64,000 bases of DNA from Rhizobium sp. AC27/96 (GTDB lineage Bacteria > Pseudomonadota > Alphaproteobacteria > Rhizobiales > Rhizobiaceae), in assembly GCF_001692325.1 (NCBI RefSeq), contig NZ_LXKN01000001.1, positions 558,001-622,000 on the forward strand, in the 5' to 3' direction. The stretch's first letter is position 1; every line of letters begins with the position of its first letter. The notes under the pieces are model-generated. The model searched no databases. It had not been told where the DNA came from and saw only the letters and a program-made list of their open reading frames with translations. This document shows positions 1 through 8,709 of the stretch, piece by piece. The position numbers were made by a program, and so were the translations under genes.

Positions 1-578
1 AGCAGGAGTTCCTGCAGGTGGATACGACCAACATCCTCTTCATCTGCGGCGGCGCCTTTGCCGGCCTCGACAAGATCATCTCCGCCCGTGGCGAGAAAAC
101 CTCGATCGGCTTCGGCGCTACCGTCAAGGCGCAGGATGATCGCCGCGTCGGTGAAGTGCTGCGCGAACTGGAGCCGGAAGATCTGGTGAAGTTCGGCCTC
201 ATCCCGGAATTCATCGGCCGTCTGCCTGTTCTGGCGACGTTGGAAGACCTGGATGCGGATGCGCTGATCCAGATCCTGTCGGAGCCGAAGAACGCTCTCG
301 TCAAGCAGTACCAGCGCCTGTTCGAGATGGAAGATGTCGAACTGACCTTCCACGAAGACGCGCTGCGCGAGATTGCCCGCAGGGCGATCGTGCGCAAGAC
401 GGGCGCTCGCGGCCTGCGCTCGATCATGGAAAAGATCCTCCTCGACACCATGTTCGACCTGCCGGCGCTGGAAGGCGTGCGCGAGGTTGTCATTTCCGAG
501 GAAGTCGTCCGTGGCTCCGCTCGTCCGCTCTACATTTATGCCGATCGGCAGGAAGAAAAGGCCAACGCAACGGCCTGA
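1..578 (+). CDS. clpX: ATP-dependent protease ATPase subunit ClpX, C-terminal part
   Basis: This is the 3' end of clpX; the reading frame is open at the left edge, with codons starting at base 3, so the true start lies outside. ClpX is the AAA+ unfoldase that feeds substrates to ClpP. The visible part begins in the AAA+ core ([10 protein letters not shown]), continues through the GFGA segment and the stretch [10 protein letters not shown], and ends in the C-terminal small domain with the KTGARGLRS sensor-2 arginine. The family is about 420 residues, so roughly the last 190 are here. It is followed by a hairpin terminator and then lon, the usual rhizobial order. Confidence 0.97.
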   Translation, partial: QEFLQVDTTNILFICGGAFAGLDKIISARGEKTSIGFGATVKAQDDRRVGEVLRELEPEDLVKFGLIPEFIGRLPVLATLEDLDADALIQILSEPKNALVKQYQRLFEMEDVELTFHEDALREIARRAIVRKTGARGLRSIMEKILLDTMFDLPALEGVREVVISEEVVRGSARPLYIYADRQEEKANATA

Positions 579-602
579 TGTCTTCATCGACGATCACGAA
601 TC

Positions 603-630
603 GGGGGCTCGTCATGGACGGGCCCCTTTC
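603..630 (+). terminator. Rho-independent terminator after clpX
   Basis: A GC-rich stem with one bulged G (GGGG...CTCGTC paired with GACGGG...CCCC around an ATG loop) is followed by TTTC. It lies 25 bases after the clpX stop codon. Confidence 0.6.
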
Positions 631-999
631 TGTTTGAAAAATCGTACAGTTTGCTGATAAAGTCTTGGATAAGCTGATGGGAACGCCATCAAAGCTGGTT
701 GTGAAGAGCGCCTGCTGCGGCCATCATGCCATGATTCTGGAGCATCCGGTGATTTGGGCATGAGCCCGGTATTTTCCTTCGGATTCCGCTTCGCCGGTGA
801 TTGTTTGAGTGGCTGGGCTTCGGTGTTTGTTGTTGCGTTCCTCCTCGTAAACAAGCGGGGCTGCCGTGTGACGGTGGCATGTCTCGCGTGACTTGAAATA
901 GGTAGTGTGAAGCTCCACTTGTTTATCAAGTGAGAGAGCCGGCTAATCCTCCCCCAGCTGGCAGAGAGCCCGGGAACGGGACGACGGAAAGGAAATAAC
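631..999 (+). other. Noncoding leader region of lon
   Basis: About 370 bases without a convincing gene. The short antisense reading frames here lack family resemblance and run into lon. The last 110 bases hold a sigma-32-like element at 892, a 17-base interrupted palindrome at 916 (CACTTG-TTTAT-CAAGTG) and the ribosome binding site AAGGA before the lon ATG. Confidence 0.5.
892..922 (+). promoter_or_regulatory. Possible heat-shock (sigma-32) promoter of lon
   Basis: CTTGAAA at 892-898 matches the sigma-32 -35 consensus exactly. After 16 bases comes CCACTTGT, a weak match to the CCCCATNT -10. Lon is a classical heat-shock gene, which makes the site plausible, but the -10 is poor and the site is unproven. 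Confidence 0.35.
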
Positions 1000-3420
1000 A
1001 TGACTAAGAAAACGTCTGCGGCACATGAGAGCATTGCCTATCCGGTATTGCCGTTGCGCGACATCGTGGTTTTCCCACACATGATCGTGCCGCTGTTCGT
1101 CGGACGGGAGAAATCCATTCGCGCGCTGGAAGAGGTCATGGGTTCCGACAAGCAGATCATGCTGGTCACCCAGATCAATGCCAGTGACGACGATCCCGCA
1201 CCGGACGCCATCCACAAGGTGGGCACGGTTGCCAATGTTCTGCAGCTGCTGAAACTGCCCGACGGTACCGTCAAGGTGCTGGTCGAAGGCCGTGCGCGTG
1301 CAGAGATCGACGAATATACCAGCCGCGAAGACTTCTACGAAGCTCTCGGTCATACGCTCAACGAGCCGGAAGAGGATCAGGTCGAGCTTGAGGCGCTGAG
1401 CCGTTCGGTCGTTTCCGAATTCGAGAGCTATGTGAAGCTCAACAAGAAGATTTCGCCGGAAGTGGTTGGCGCTGCCAGCCAGATCGACGACTATTCGAAG
1501 CTGGCCGACACCGTCGCATCGCATCTGTCGATCAAGATCACCGAGAAGCAGGAGATGCTGGAAACCACCAGCGTCAAGGCTCGCCTCGAAAAGGCGCTCG
1601 GCTTCATGGAAGGCGAGATTTCGGTTCTGCAGGTCGAGAAGCGCATCCGCTCGCGCGTCAAGCGCCAGATGGAGAAGACCCAGCGCGAATACTACCTGAA
1701 TGAGCAGATGAAGGCGATCCAGAAGGAGCTCGGCGACGGCGAGGAAGGCCGCGACGAGATGGCCGAACTGGAAGAGCGCATCTCCAAGACGAAGCTGTCG
1801 AAGGAAGCCAAGGAAAAGGCCGATGCCGAGCTGAAGAAGCTCCGGCAGATGAGCCCGATGTCGGCTGAAGCGACCGTCGTGCGCAACTATCTCGACTGGC
1901 TGCTGGGCATCCCCTGGCACAAGAAGTCGAAGGTCAAGGCTGATCTGAACAATGCCGAGAAGATCCTCGAAGCCGATCACTTCGGTCTCGACAAGGTCAA
2001 GGAGCGCATCGTCGAGTATCTGGCCGTCCAGGCGCGTGCGACCAAGATCAAGGGGCCGATCCTGTGCCTCGTCGGACCTCCGGGCGTCGGCAAGACCTCG
2101 CTTGCCCAGTCGATCGCCAAGGCGACCGGCCGTGAGTATGTCCGCATGGCGCTTGGCGGCGTTCGTGACGAAGCCGAAATCCGCGGTCACCGCCGCACCT
2201 ATATCGGCTCGATGCCCGGCAAGGTCATCCAGTCGATGAAGAAGGCTAAGAAGTCCAATCCGCTGTTCTTGCTCGACGAAATCGACAAGCTCGGCCAGGA
2301 CTATCGCGGCGATCCGTCTTCGGCTCTGCTTGAGGTGCTGGACCCCGCGCAGAACTCGACCTTCATGGATCACTACCTGGAAGTCGAATATGATCTGTCG
2401 GACGTGATGTTCATCACGACGGCGAATACGCTGAATATCCCTGCGCCCTTGATGGACCGCATGGAGATCATCCGTATCGCCGGTTACACCGAAGATGAAA
2501 AGCGCGAGATCGCCAAGCGGCACCTGCTGCCGAAGGCCATCAAGGAACATGCTTTGCAGCCGAGCGAATTCTCGGTGAGTGACGATGCCCTGATGGTCAT
2601 CATCCAGCAGTACACCCGCGAAGCCGGCGTGCGTAACCTCGAGCGCGAATTGATGAAGCTCGCCCGCAAGGCGGTCACCGAGATCATCAAGGGCAAGACC
2701 AAGTCGGTCGCCGTTACGGGTGAGAACGTTCCGGACTATCTCGGCGTGCCGCGCTTCCGCCATGGCGAAGCCGAACGCGAAGATCAGGTCGGTGTTGTCA
2801 CCGGTCTCGCATGGACCGAGGTTGGCGGCGAACTGCTGACGATCGAAGGCGTGCTGATGCCGGGCAAGGGTCGCATGACCGTGACCGGCAACCTGAAGGA
2901 AGTCATGAAGGAATCGATTTCCGCTGCGGCATCCTATGTCCGCTCGCGCGCCGTCGATTTCGGCATCGAGCCTCCGCGCTTCGACAAGAGCGACATCCAC
3001 GTGCACGTGCCGGAAGGTGCGACGCCCAAGGATGGTCCGTCGGCCGGTGTTGCCATGGCAACCGCGATCGTCTCGATCATGACCGGCATCCCGGTTTCCA
3101 AGGATGTCGCCATGACCGGTGAAATCACGCTGCGCGGCCGCGTGCTGCCGATCGGCGGCCTGAAGGAAAAGCTGCTTGCGGCTCTGCGCGGCGGCATCAA
3201 GAAGGTGCTGATCCCGGAAGAAAACGCCAAGGATCTGGCGGAGATTCCGGACAACGTGAAGAACCGGATGGAGATCATTCCCGTGTCGCGCATGGGTGAG
3301 GTGATCAAGCATGCGCTTGTTCGCCGGCCCGAGCCGATCGAATGGGATGGCACCGTCGAAACGCCCGTGATTGCAACGGTCGAAGGCGTCGACGATGTAG
3401 GCGCGACGATCGCACATTGA
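1000..3420 (+). CDS. lon: ATP-dependent Lon protease
   Basis: Lon degrades misfolded and short-lived regulatory proteins in the cytoplasm as a homo-hexamer. The 806-residue length is normal for the family. The order is LON substrate-binding domain (residues about 15-210), coiled segment, AAA+ module with Walker [10 protein letters not shown] near residue 355 and Walker [10 protein letters not shown] near 420, then the C-terminal protease domain with the catalytic serine in PKDGPSAG near 680 and the catalytic lysine about 40 residues later. The ATG is preceded by AAGGA. It is transcribed alone: terminators flank it on both sides. Confidence 0.98.
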   Translation: MTKKTSAAHESIAYPVLPLRDIVVFPHMIVPLFVGREKSIRALEEVMGSDKQIMLVTQINASDDDPAPDAIHKVGTVANVLQLLKLPDGTVKVLVEGRARAEIDEYTSREDFYEALGHTLNEPEEDQVELEALSRSVVSEFESYVKLNKKISPEVVGAASQIDDYSKLADTVASHLSIKITEKQEMLETTSVKARLEKALGFMEGEISVLQVEKRIRSRVKRQMEKTQREYYLNEQMKAIQKELGDGEEGRDEMAELEERISKTKLSKEAKEKADAELKKLRQMSPMSAEATVVRNYLDWLLGIPWHKKSKVKADLNNAEKILEADHFGLDKVKERIVEYLAVQARATKIKGPILCLVGPPGVGKTSLAQSIAKATGREYVRMALGGVRDEAEIRGHRRTYIGSMPGKVIQSMKKAKKSNPLFLLDEIDKLGQDYRGDPSSALLEVLDPAQNSTFMDHYLEVEYDLSDVMFITTANTLNIPAPLMDRMEIIRIAGYTEDEKREIAKRHLLPKAIKEHALQPSEFSVSDDALMVIIQQYTREAGVRNLERELMKLARKAVTEIIKGKTKSVAVTGENVPDYLGVPRFRHGEAEREDQVGVVTGLAWTEVGGELLTIEGVLMPGKGRMTVTGNLKEVMKESISAAASYVRSRAVDFGIEPPRFDKSDIHVHVPEGATPKDGPSAGVAMATAIVSIMTGIPVSKDVAMTGEITLRGRVLPIGGLKEKLLAALRGGIKKVLIPEENAKDLAEIPDNVKNRMEIIPVSRMGEVIKHALVRRPEPIEWDGTVETPVIATVEGVDDVGATIAH

Positions 3421-3460
3421 GGCTCATCGCCTCAATTCTGTCGAATTGTCATAAATGACG

Positions 3461-3490
3461 AAAAGACCGGCATTTTTGCCGGTCTTTTTT
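3461..3490 (+). terminator. Rho-independent terminator after lon
   Basis: A perfect 11-base stem (AAAAGACCGGC / GCCGGTCTTTT) with loop ATTTTT runs into an unbroken T tract. It is a textbook intrinsic terminator about 40 bases after the lon stop. Confidence 0.9.
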
Positions 3491-3541
3491 TGTGAAAAGC
3501 GGCTGGTAACGCTTGCTTTTCCTTGATTTGCAGGGCTTTTG

Positions 3542-3585
3542 GGGGTGCGGCGGGTAAGAGCATTCGTACTTGCACCCCGCTTACC
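3542..3585 (+). promoter_or_regulatory. Interleaved inverted repeats (possible pseudoknot) upstream of hupB
   Basis: GGGGTGC (3542-3548) pairs with GCACCCC (3572-3578), and GGTAAG (3553-3558) pairs with CTTACC (3580-3585). The two pairs interlock in the order A-B-A'-B', the topology of an H-type pseudoknot. It ends 36 bases before the hupB ATG. Whether it lies inside the transcript is not known. Confidence 0.45.
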
Positions 3586-3621
3586 GATAAGTCGTTTCAT
3601 ACCAAAGAAAGGGGTGGAAAC

Positions 3622-3897
3622 ATGAACAAGAATGAGCTCGTGTCCGCAGTGGCCGAGAAGGCCGGTATCACGAAGGCTGACGCTGCTTCCGCTGTTGACG
3701 CTGTTTTCGAGACCGTCCAGGCTGAACTGAAGAAGGGCGGCGACATTCGCCTCGCTGGTTTCGGCAGCTTCACCGTTTCCCACCGTGCAGCCACGAAGGG
3801 CCGTAACCCGTCCACCGGCGCTGAGGTCGATATTGCGGCCCGCAACGTGCCGAAGTTCACGCCCGGCAAGGGCCTGAAGGACTCGGTCAACAGCTGA
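3622..3897 (+). CDS. hupB: DNA-binding protein HU-beta
   Basis: A 91-residue histone-like nucleoid protein that bends DNA as a dimer. The frame is open further upstream, but the start at 3622 follows AAAGGGGTGG and gives the canonical N-terminus MNKNELV; the family is about 90 residues. The HU signature GFGSF near residue 46 and the beta-arm region around GRNPSTG are intact. It is placed directly after lon as in other rhizobia and is probably a single-gene transcript, with a terminator on each side. Confidence 0.97.
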   Translation: MNKNELVSAVAEKAGITKADAASAVDAVFETVQAELKKGGDIRLAGFGSFTVSHRAATKGRNPSTGAEVDIAARNVPKFTPGKGLKDSVNS

Positions 3898-3906
3898 TTT
3901 CGTTTT

Positions 3907-3937
3907 CACCCGCTGCGAGGCGTTAGCCTTGCGGGTG
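3907..3937 (+). repeat. Hairpin after hupB
   Basis: CACCCGC (3907-3913) pairs with GCGGGTG (3931-3937), with an inner AGGC/GCCT pair and GTTA loop. There is no T tract, so this may be a 3' stability element placed before the true terminator. Confidence 0.5.
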
Positions 3938-3948
3938 AGGAACATTGA

Positions 3949-3974
3949 GGGTCCGCCTTAGCGGGCCCTTTTTT
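3949..3974 (+). terminator. Rho-independent terminator after hupB
   Basis: GGGTCCGC and GCGGGCCC form an 8-base stem (one G-U pair) around CTTA, followed by TTTTTTG. Confidence 0.85.
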
Positions 3975-4144
3975 GTTTTGCGATAGGGAACGGCTGGATT
4001 TTGTTCAGCAGCCGTGACCATCAAAATAAGGGATGTCCACGGCGTAGACGCTCGGTGCATTCTCTTGCGAAGCAAACGTCATCAGGTATTTTCGAACGCC
4101 CAACATTGGCGTTTCAGCCAAACGACCATCAGGATGATCAAGAA

Positions 4145-5056
4145 ATGACCGCATCGTCTTCCTTTCTCGGCCTTCCCGATCAACTAGCCGATGGCAACCT
4201 GTGTCGCGCGATCATTTTCGGAGCTGGCCACGGCAGCACCTATCCCGACAAAGACAGTAGCGGCTATATGTTGGCCGCCGACGCTATTCGCTCTGCAAGC
4301 CAGGGTGATGCTCCTCTGATCGAGCATTGGGATTTCGATGTTGGCGGCCCGCTGTTTGACGCCAAGCCCCCGTGCTGCGTCGACACCGGCGACATCCTAA
4401 CGATCATGCATGACAATGCCGGAAATCGTGCCCGGATCGAGGCGAGGACGCGTGAGATACTGGCATCATCAGCCGTACCGATCCTGATTGGCGGCGATTG
4501 TTCCGTGACGATCCCTTTCCTCGCCGGGTATGCGGATCAAGGGCCGGTCTGGGTCCTGCAGATTGATGCTCATATCGATTGGCGCGACGAGTTGCACGGC
4601 GAGCGCTACGGCTATTCGAGCCCGATGCGTCGGGCGAGCGAGATGCAGCATGTTGCCGGCATGGTTCAGGTCGGTCTTTGTGGCGTCGGCAGCGCACGTC
4701 TCACTGAGGTCGAAGACGCGAGGCGCTATGGCAGTCATTTCGTGACGGCTCGCACGGTGCATGCCGAGGGCGTCGAAGCCGCTCTGCAGCATATTCCTGA
4801 AGGTGCGCGGGTTGTCGTCACCCTCGATTGCGACAGCATCGATCCATCGATCATGCCTGGGGTAGCGGCGCGCACGCCCGGTGGCTTGACCTATACACAA
4901 GTAATCGAACTGATTGCGGGTCTGGGGCGGCGCGCGAAGATTGCCGGTTTCGACCTGGTCGAATTCTATCCGCCTACCGACATTGACGGCTTATCGGCCG
5001 TAACCGCCGCCCGCATTCTTACCAACGTCATCGGAGCCATTGTCCGGCAAGCGTAA
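4145..5056 (+). CDS. Arginase/agmatinase-family ureohydrolase with a Cys in the first metal motif
   Basis: A 303-residue member of the binuclear-metal ureohydrolase family (arginase, agmatinase, guanidinobutyrase and others), which split a guanidino group to urea. Metal-site motifs seen: GGDCS (residues 116-120), DAHID (141-145) and LDCDSIDP (227-234). The first motif is normally GGDHS, so a metal-ligand histidine is replaced by Cys119. The segment around HGERYGYSSPMRRA resembles the agmatinase loop HGTxFRRA, so an agmatinase-like substrate is more likely than arginine. An upstream in-frame extension to 4001 has no family similarity; ATG 4145 is preferred. The exact substrate cannot be read from sequence. 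Confidence 0.85.
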   Translation: MTASSSFLGLPDQLADGNLCRAIIFGAGHGSTYPDKDSSGYMLAADAIRSASQGDAPLIEHWDFDVGGPLFDAKPPCCVDTGDILTIMHDNAGNRARIEARTREILASSAVPILIGGDCSVTIPFLAGYADQGPVWVLQIDAHIDWRDELHGERYGYSSPMRRASEMQHVAGMVQVGLCGVGSARLTEVEDARRYGSHFVTARTVHAEGVEAALQHIPEGARVVVTLDCDSIDPSIMPGVAARTPGGLTYTQVIELIAGLGRRAKIAGFDLVEFYPPTDIDGLSAVTAARILTNVIGAIVRQA

Positions 5057-5174
5057 GCCCTTTTTAGGATCGGGCGCCATTCCGGAATATTTTCGGAGGC
5101 CCTTTCAGGCATAGGAGTTCAATCGCAAACAGTCGTTATAATCGCGATGAACGACAGCGAACTTGGATGAGATC

Positions 5175-6089
5175 ATGACTGGTTTAAGCCGCCCGGATCT
5201 AAGCGATATTCAACTTGGCGATTGGGTGGATCGTCGGTTGCCGTCTTCTTGGCGACCATATACGCGCCTGGCCCGGCTGGATCGGCCGGTAGGAATATGG
5301 CTGACGCTTTTCCCGTGCTGGGCGGCTCTCATCCAGGCATCGTACGGTTTTCCGGACCTTCGAGAGCTGGTTGTTTTCACTCTCGGCGCCTTGCTGATGA
5401 GAAGCGCCGGCTCGACGGTCAACGATATTGCTGATCGGAAGTTTGACGGCCATGTCGAGCGAACCCGCTTTCGACCTTTGGCGAGCGGACAGATCGGCGC
5501 TCCACAGGCTTTTGTCTTTCTGGGCATTCAGCTTGCACTGGCGGCATCGCTTCTGCTCTTCCTGACACCCTATGCCCGCCTTGTTGCCATATGCGTTCTG
5601 CCGCTGGTCTTCATCTATCCGCTCTGCAAACGTTTCACTCATTGGCCCCAGGCTGTGCTGGGCGCGGCGTTCAATTGGGGCATGCTGATGGCTTGGGCCG
5701 AGGTTACGGGGCATATCCCGGCTGGCGCGATCCTGATGTGGGCCGGCGCTATCGCATGGCAGATCGGCTACGACACCGTCTATGCCTATGTCGACGTAAA
5801 GGACGACACCCAACTTGGCCTGAAATCGACGGCAATCCTGTTTGGCCGGCACGGCAAGGCCTGTGTCGGTCTGTTCTATGCCCTGACGGTCCTGGCGTGG
5901 TCGGTAGGGGGCTGGTTGCTCGGCATGTCGCTGGCCTACGCCATGGGAATGCTTGTCATCGCCGCGCACCTGGGCTGGCAAACCTGGCGAATCGACCTTG
6001 ACCGTCCCGAGGTGAATTTCCGGCTGTTCCTGGCGAATATCCTGACTGGGGCGCTGCTGGCCTGCGCGGCATTCATCGGAACGTGGTGA
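5175..6089 (+). CDS. ubiA: 4-hydroxybenzoate polyprenyltransferase, UbiA family
   Basis: An integral membrane prenyltransferase that attaches the polyprenyl tail to 4-hydroxybenzoate in ubiquinone synthesis. Both Asp-rich motifs are present: NDIADRKFD near residue 80 and the YAYVDVKDD type near 205. Eight to nine hydrophobic segments fill the remaining 304 residues. An upstream TTG is possible, but ATG 5175 is the better start. The arrangement with the arginase-family gene 118 bases upstream suggests no functional link. Its product is the electron acceptor of complex I encoded 30 kb downstream. Confidence 0.9.
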   Translation: MTGLSRPDLSDIQLGDWVDRRLPSSWRPYTRLARLDRPVGIWLTLFPCWAALIQASYGFPDLRELVVFTLGALLMRSAGSTVNDIADRKFDGHVERTRFRPLASGQIGAPQAFVFLGIQLALAASLLLFLTPYARLVAICVLPLVFIYPLCKRFTHWPQAVLGAAFNWGMLMAWAEVTGHIPAGAILMWAGAIAWQIGYDTVYAYVDVKDDTQLGLKSTAILFGRHGKACVGLFYALTVLAWSVGGWLLGMSLAYAMGMLVIAAHLGWQTWRIDLDRPEVNFRLFLANILTGALLACAAFIGTW

Positions 6090-6110
6090 GCCGTTCAATC
6101 AAGCTTTAAA

Positions 6111-6154
6111 GTATTTCCAGGAAAAGTGCGTAGCGGTTTTCCGTCCGGAAATAC
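6111..6154. repeat. RIME-like rhizobial intergenic repeat
   Basis: Nested inverted repeats: GTATTTCC (6111-6118) with GGAAATAC (6147-6154), enclosing GGAAAA (6120-6125) and TTTTCC (6137-6142). The core AGCGGTTTTCCGTCCGGAA, followed by ACGTAAAACAAAG, is the kind of dispersed palindrome I know from many rhizobial intergenic regions. Only this copy was noticed in the window. Confidence 0.65.
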
Positions 6155-6227
6155 GTAAAACAAAGCGCTCTACGATTTGAAGTTTGCCGACCGAGCGTTA
6201 TGCCGTGAAGTGGCCTTTGGTTCAGTA

Positions 6228-6257
6228 GGGGCCGGATCATCCCGGCCCCTCGTTTCC
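6228..6257. terminator. Terminator between convergent ubiA and aldo/keto reductase genes
   Basis: GGGGCCGG (6228-6235) and CCGGCCCC (6242-6249) form a perfect 8-base stem with a six-base loop, followed by TCGTTTCC. The genes on both sides converge on it, so it may act in both directions. Confidence 0.7.
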
Positions 6258-6267
6258 AGATAAGCTA

Positions 6268-7254
6268 TTACCAGCGATGATGAACGTGCGGTGCGATCAG
6301 GCGCTCGTAGATATCACGCGTCGCCGCCATGACATCAGCCGATAGCGGTGCAAGATCGGCGGCAGCCGCATTGGCCTTCGCCTGTTCGGCATTGCGCGCA
6401 CCGGGGATGACGACCGTGACGGCGTCGCTCATCAGGATCCAGCGCAGCGCGAAGGCTGCCATGCTGGAGCCCGCGGGCACCAGCTTGCGCACTTCTTCCA
6501 CCGCCTGAAGGCCGACTTCGAAGGGAACGCCGGCAAAGGTTTCGCCGACATCGAAAGCCTCGCCATGGCGGTTGAAGTTGCGGTGATCGTCGCTGGCAAA
6601 TTGCGTGTCGCGAGTGATCTTGCCGGAGAGCAGGCCGGAGGCCAGCGGCACGCGGGCGATAACAGCCACGTTCTTGCGCTTGGCTTCCTTGAAGAAGAGG
6701 TGGTCAGGCCGCTGGCGGAAGATGTTGTAGATGATCTGGATGCTGAGCACGCCCGGAAATTCGATGGCCTTCAATGCCTCTTCGACCGTCGCGACACTGA
6801 CGCCATATCCCTTGATCTTGCCGGCCTTCTGTAGCTCATCAAGGCCTGCGAACACTTCCGGCCGATAGAGAACTTCGGTCGGCGGGCAGTGCAACTGAAC
6901 AAGGTCCAGGCTTTCGACGTTGAGGTTCTTCAGGCTACGATCGATGAAGCCTTCGAGATTGGCCTTGGTATAGCCCTCCGCCACGTGCGGGCTCAGCCGG
7001 CGGCCTGCCTTGGTCGCCACCATCGGGCGCTCGCCGCCCCGAGCCTTCAGCACGTCGGCGATGATCTTTTCCGAGCGGCCGTCACCATAGACATCGGCCG
7101 TGTCGATGAAGGTCATGCCGCTATCAAGCGCAGCATTCAGCGCCGCGCGGCCATCGGCCTCACTGACATCGCCCCATGCGCCGCCGATCTGCCAGGCGCC
7201 GAAGCCGACATCCGTGACGATGAAGGGTGTTCGTCCGAAAGCATGATGTCTCAT
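6268..7254 (-). CDS. Aldo/keto reductase
   Basis: A 328-residue NAD(P)H-dependent oxidoreductase of the AKR superfamily. The catalytic tetrad is visible: Asp and Tyr in DTADVYG, Lys in ATKAGRR and His in LVQLHCPP. The C-terminal cofactor-binding part has VIPGARN. The reading frame extends far upstream, but ATG 7254, preceded by AAGAGGAG, gives the normal AKR N-terminus (MRHHAFGRT). Physiological substrate unknown. It is divergent from the SbcD-like gene, with about 220 bases between them that probably hold both promoters. Confidence 0.9.
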   Translation of the reverse strand: MRHHAFGRTPFIVTDVGFGAWQIGGAWGDVSEADGRAALNAALDSGMTFIDTADVYGDGRSEKIIADVLKARGGERPMVATKAGRRLSPHVAEGYTKANLEGFIDRSLKNLNVESLDLVQLHCPPTEVLYRPEVFAGLDELQKAGKIKGYGVSVATVEEALKAIEFPGVLSIQIIYNIFRQRPDHLFFKEAKRKNVAVIARVPLASGLLSGKITRDTQFASDDHRNFNRHGEAFDVGETFAGVPFEVGLQAVEEVRKLVPAGSSMAAFALRWILMSDAVTVVIPGARNAEQAKANAAAADLAPLSADVMAATRDIYERLIAPHVHHRW

Positions 7255-7473
7255 GAAAGATCTCCTCTTGGTAATGAAATGCCAGCGCAGTAGCAGCCGA
7301 CCGGACCTGCCGCAAGCGCGCAGGGGGCAATGCAGGATCGCAATCGCGTGACCCAGGAATATGACAGCTCCGACCCGCTTGCGAAACCGTTGGATGAAGC
7401 AAGTGGCGCAGTGTTCATTGCCTCTCCGCTTCCTTACAAGGGGAGATCGGATATCTGACGGTGATCGGAGCCC

Positions 7474-8709
7474 ATGCCCTCTTTCAGTTTCATCCATGCC
7501 GCCGACCTGCATCTTGGCAGCCCCTTTCAGGGGCTGGCCCTGAAGGACGCCGCTGTCGCCGCCATCTTCGTGGAAGCGAGCCGCAAGGCCTTCTCGACGC
7601 TGGTGGGACTGGCGATAGAACGGCGGGTCGATTTCTTCGTCATCGCCGGCGATGTCTATGACGGCGACTGGAAGGACAACAAGATCGGCCTGTTCTTCAA
7701 TCGTGAGATGGCGCGGCTCGAGCGGGCCGGCATCCCGGTCTATCTGCTGCGCGGCAATCACGATGCGGCAAGCGTCATCACCAAGACCATCACCCTGCCA
7801 AGCAATGTCTACGAGTTCCCGACGAACAAGCCGGGCAGCGTGAAGTTGGACGCGCTACAGGTGGCGCTGCACGGGCAAGGCTTTGCCGAACGCTCGGCCA
7901 ACGACAATCTAGCGCTCGCCTATCCGCCGCCGGTGCCCGGCTGGTTCAACATCGGCATTCTCCACACATCGCTGACCGGCCGCGAGCCGCATGCGCCCTA
8001 TGCGCCGTGCTCTGTCGATGATCTCAGATCGCGCGGCTATGACTATTGGGCGCTCGGCCATGTGCATGACTACGAAGTGGTGGCGCGAGATCCGCTTGTC
8101 ATTTTCCCCGGCAACCTTCAAGGCCGCAATATCCGTGAGCGAGGCGCCAAGGGCGCGATGCTGGTGGCCGTCGAGGACGGCCGGATCGAGCATGAGCGGC
8201 TGATTGTTGACGAGGCGCGCTTCGCACAGGTCGATATAGGCATCGGCCCGGATGACGATCAGACAGCGATCCTGCGTCGCGTCGAGCAGGCCGTGCAGCC
8301 GCTCGCCGACGATATGGCCGGGCGCATGACAGCGCTGCGCGTCAGGCTTTCGGGCATCACGCCGCTGCACGGCGCCATTGCCGCCAACCGGCAGCAATGG
8401 CGCGATGAGGTCGAGGCCGCGTGCCATCGCGTGCATGAGGATATCTGGCTCGAAAAGCTGGAGTTGCGGCTGGAGCCGCCTTCGGCATCAGTCATCGAGA
8501 CGGACGGTGCACTCGATCTCCGCCAATTGCTGGCCGAGCATGCAGGCGACATCGATATCGCGGCCGAGGCGGGCAGGTTGGTCGACGAGATTGCGATACG
8601 CTTGCCGGGTGGCCTTGGTGCGGCAACACAGCCGCTGGATGACAGCATGGAGACCCTCATCGAGGAAGCGCGGCAATTGCTGCTCGCGCGCGGGCAGGGG
8701 GCTGGCTGA
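7474..8709 (+). CDS. DNA repair exonuclease, SbcD/Mre11-like (YhaO-type) metallophosphoesterase
   Basis: A 411-residue calcineurin-type nuclease. The metal motifs run in order: ADLHLGSPF (residues about 10-18), GDVYDG near 66, GNHDA near 93 and GHVHD near 194. The C-terminal half is the capping region that contacts the partner ATPase. It overlaps the next gene, a SbcC-like ATPase, in an ATGA-type junction, so the two are surely co-translated. The pair resembles Bacillus YhaO/YhaN more than classical SbcD/SbcC. Probable role: end processing or hairpin cleavage in DNA repair. Confidence 0.88.
   Translation: MPSFSFIHAADLHLGSPFQGLALKDAAVAAIFVEASRKAFSTLVGLAIERRVDFFVIAGDVYDGDWKDNKIGLFFNREMARLERAGIPVYLLRGNHDAASVITKTITLPSNVYEFPTNKPGSVKLDALQVALHGQGFAERSANDNLALAYPPPVPGWFNIGILHTSLTGREPHAPYAPCSVDDLRSRGYDYWALGHVHDYEVVARDPLVIFPGNLQGRNIRERGAKGAMLVAVEDGRIEHERLIVDEARFAQVDIGIGPDDDQTAILRRVEQAVQPLADDMAGRMTALRVRLSGITPLHGAIAANRQQWRDEVEAACHRVHEDIWLEKLELRLEPPSASVIETDGALDLRQLLAEHAGDIDIAAEAGRLVDEIAIRLPGGLGAATQPLDDSMETLIEEARQLLLARGQGAG

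Noticed and set aside
943..3417. An 824-residue open frame antisense to lon
   Set aside because: It mirrors lon base for base in high-GC DNA, lacks any family motif and has the His/Arg/Asp-rich composition of antisense shadows.
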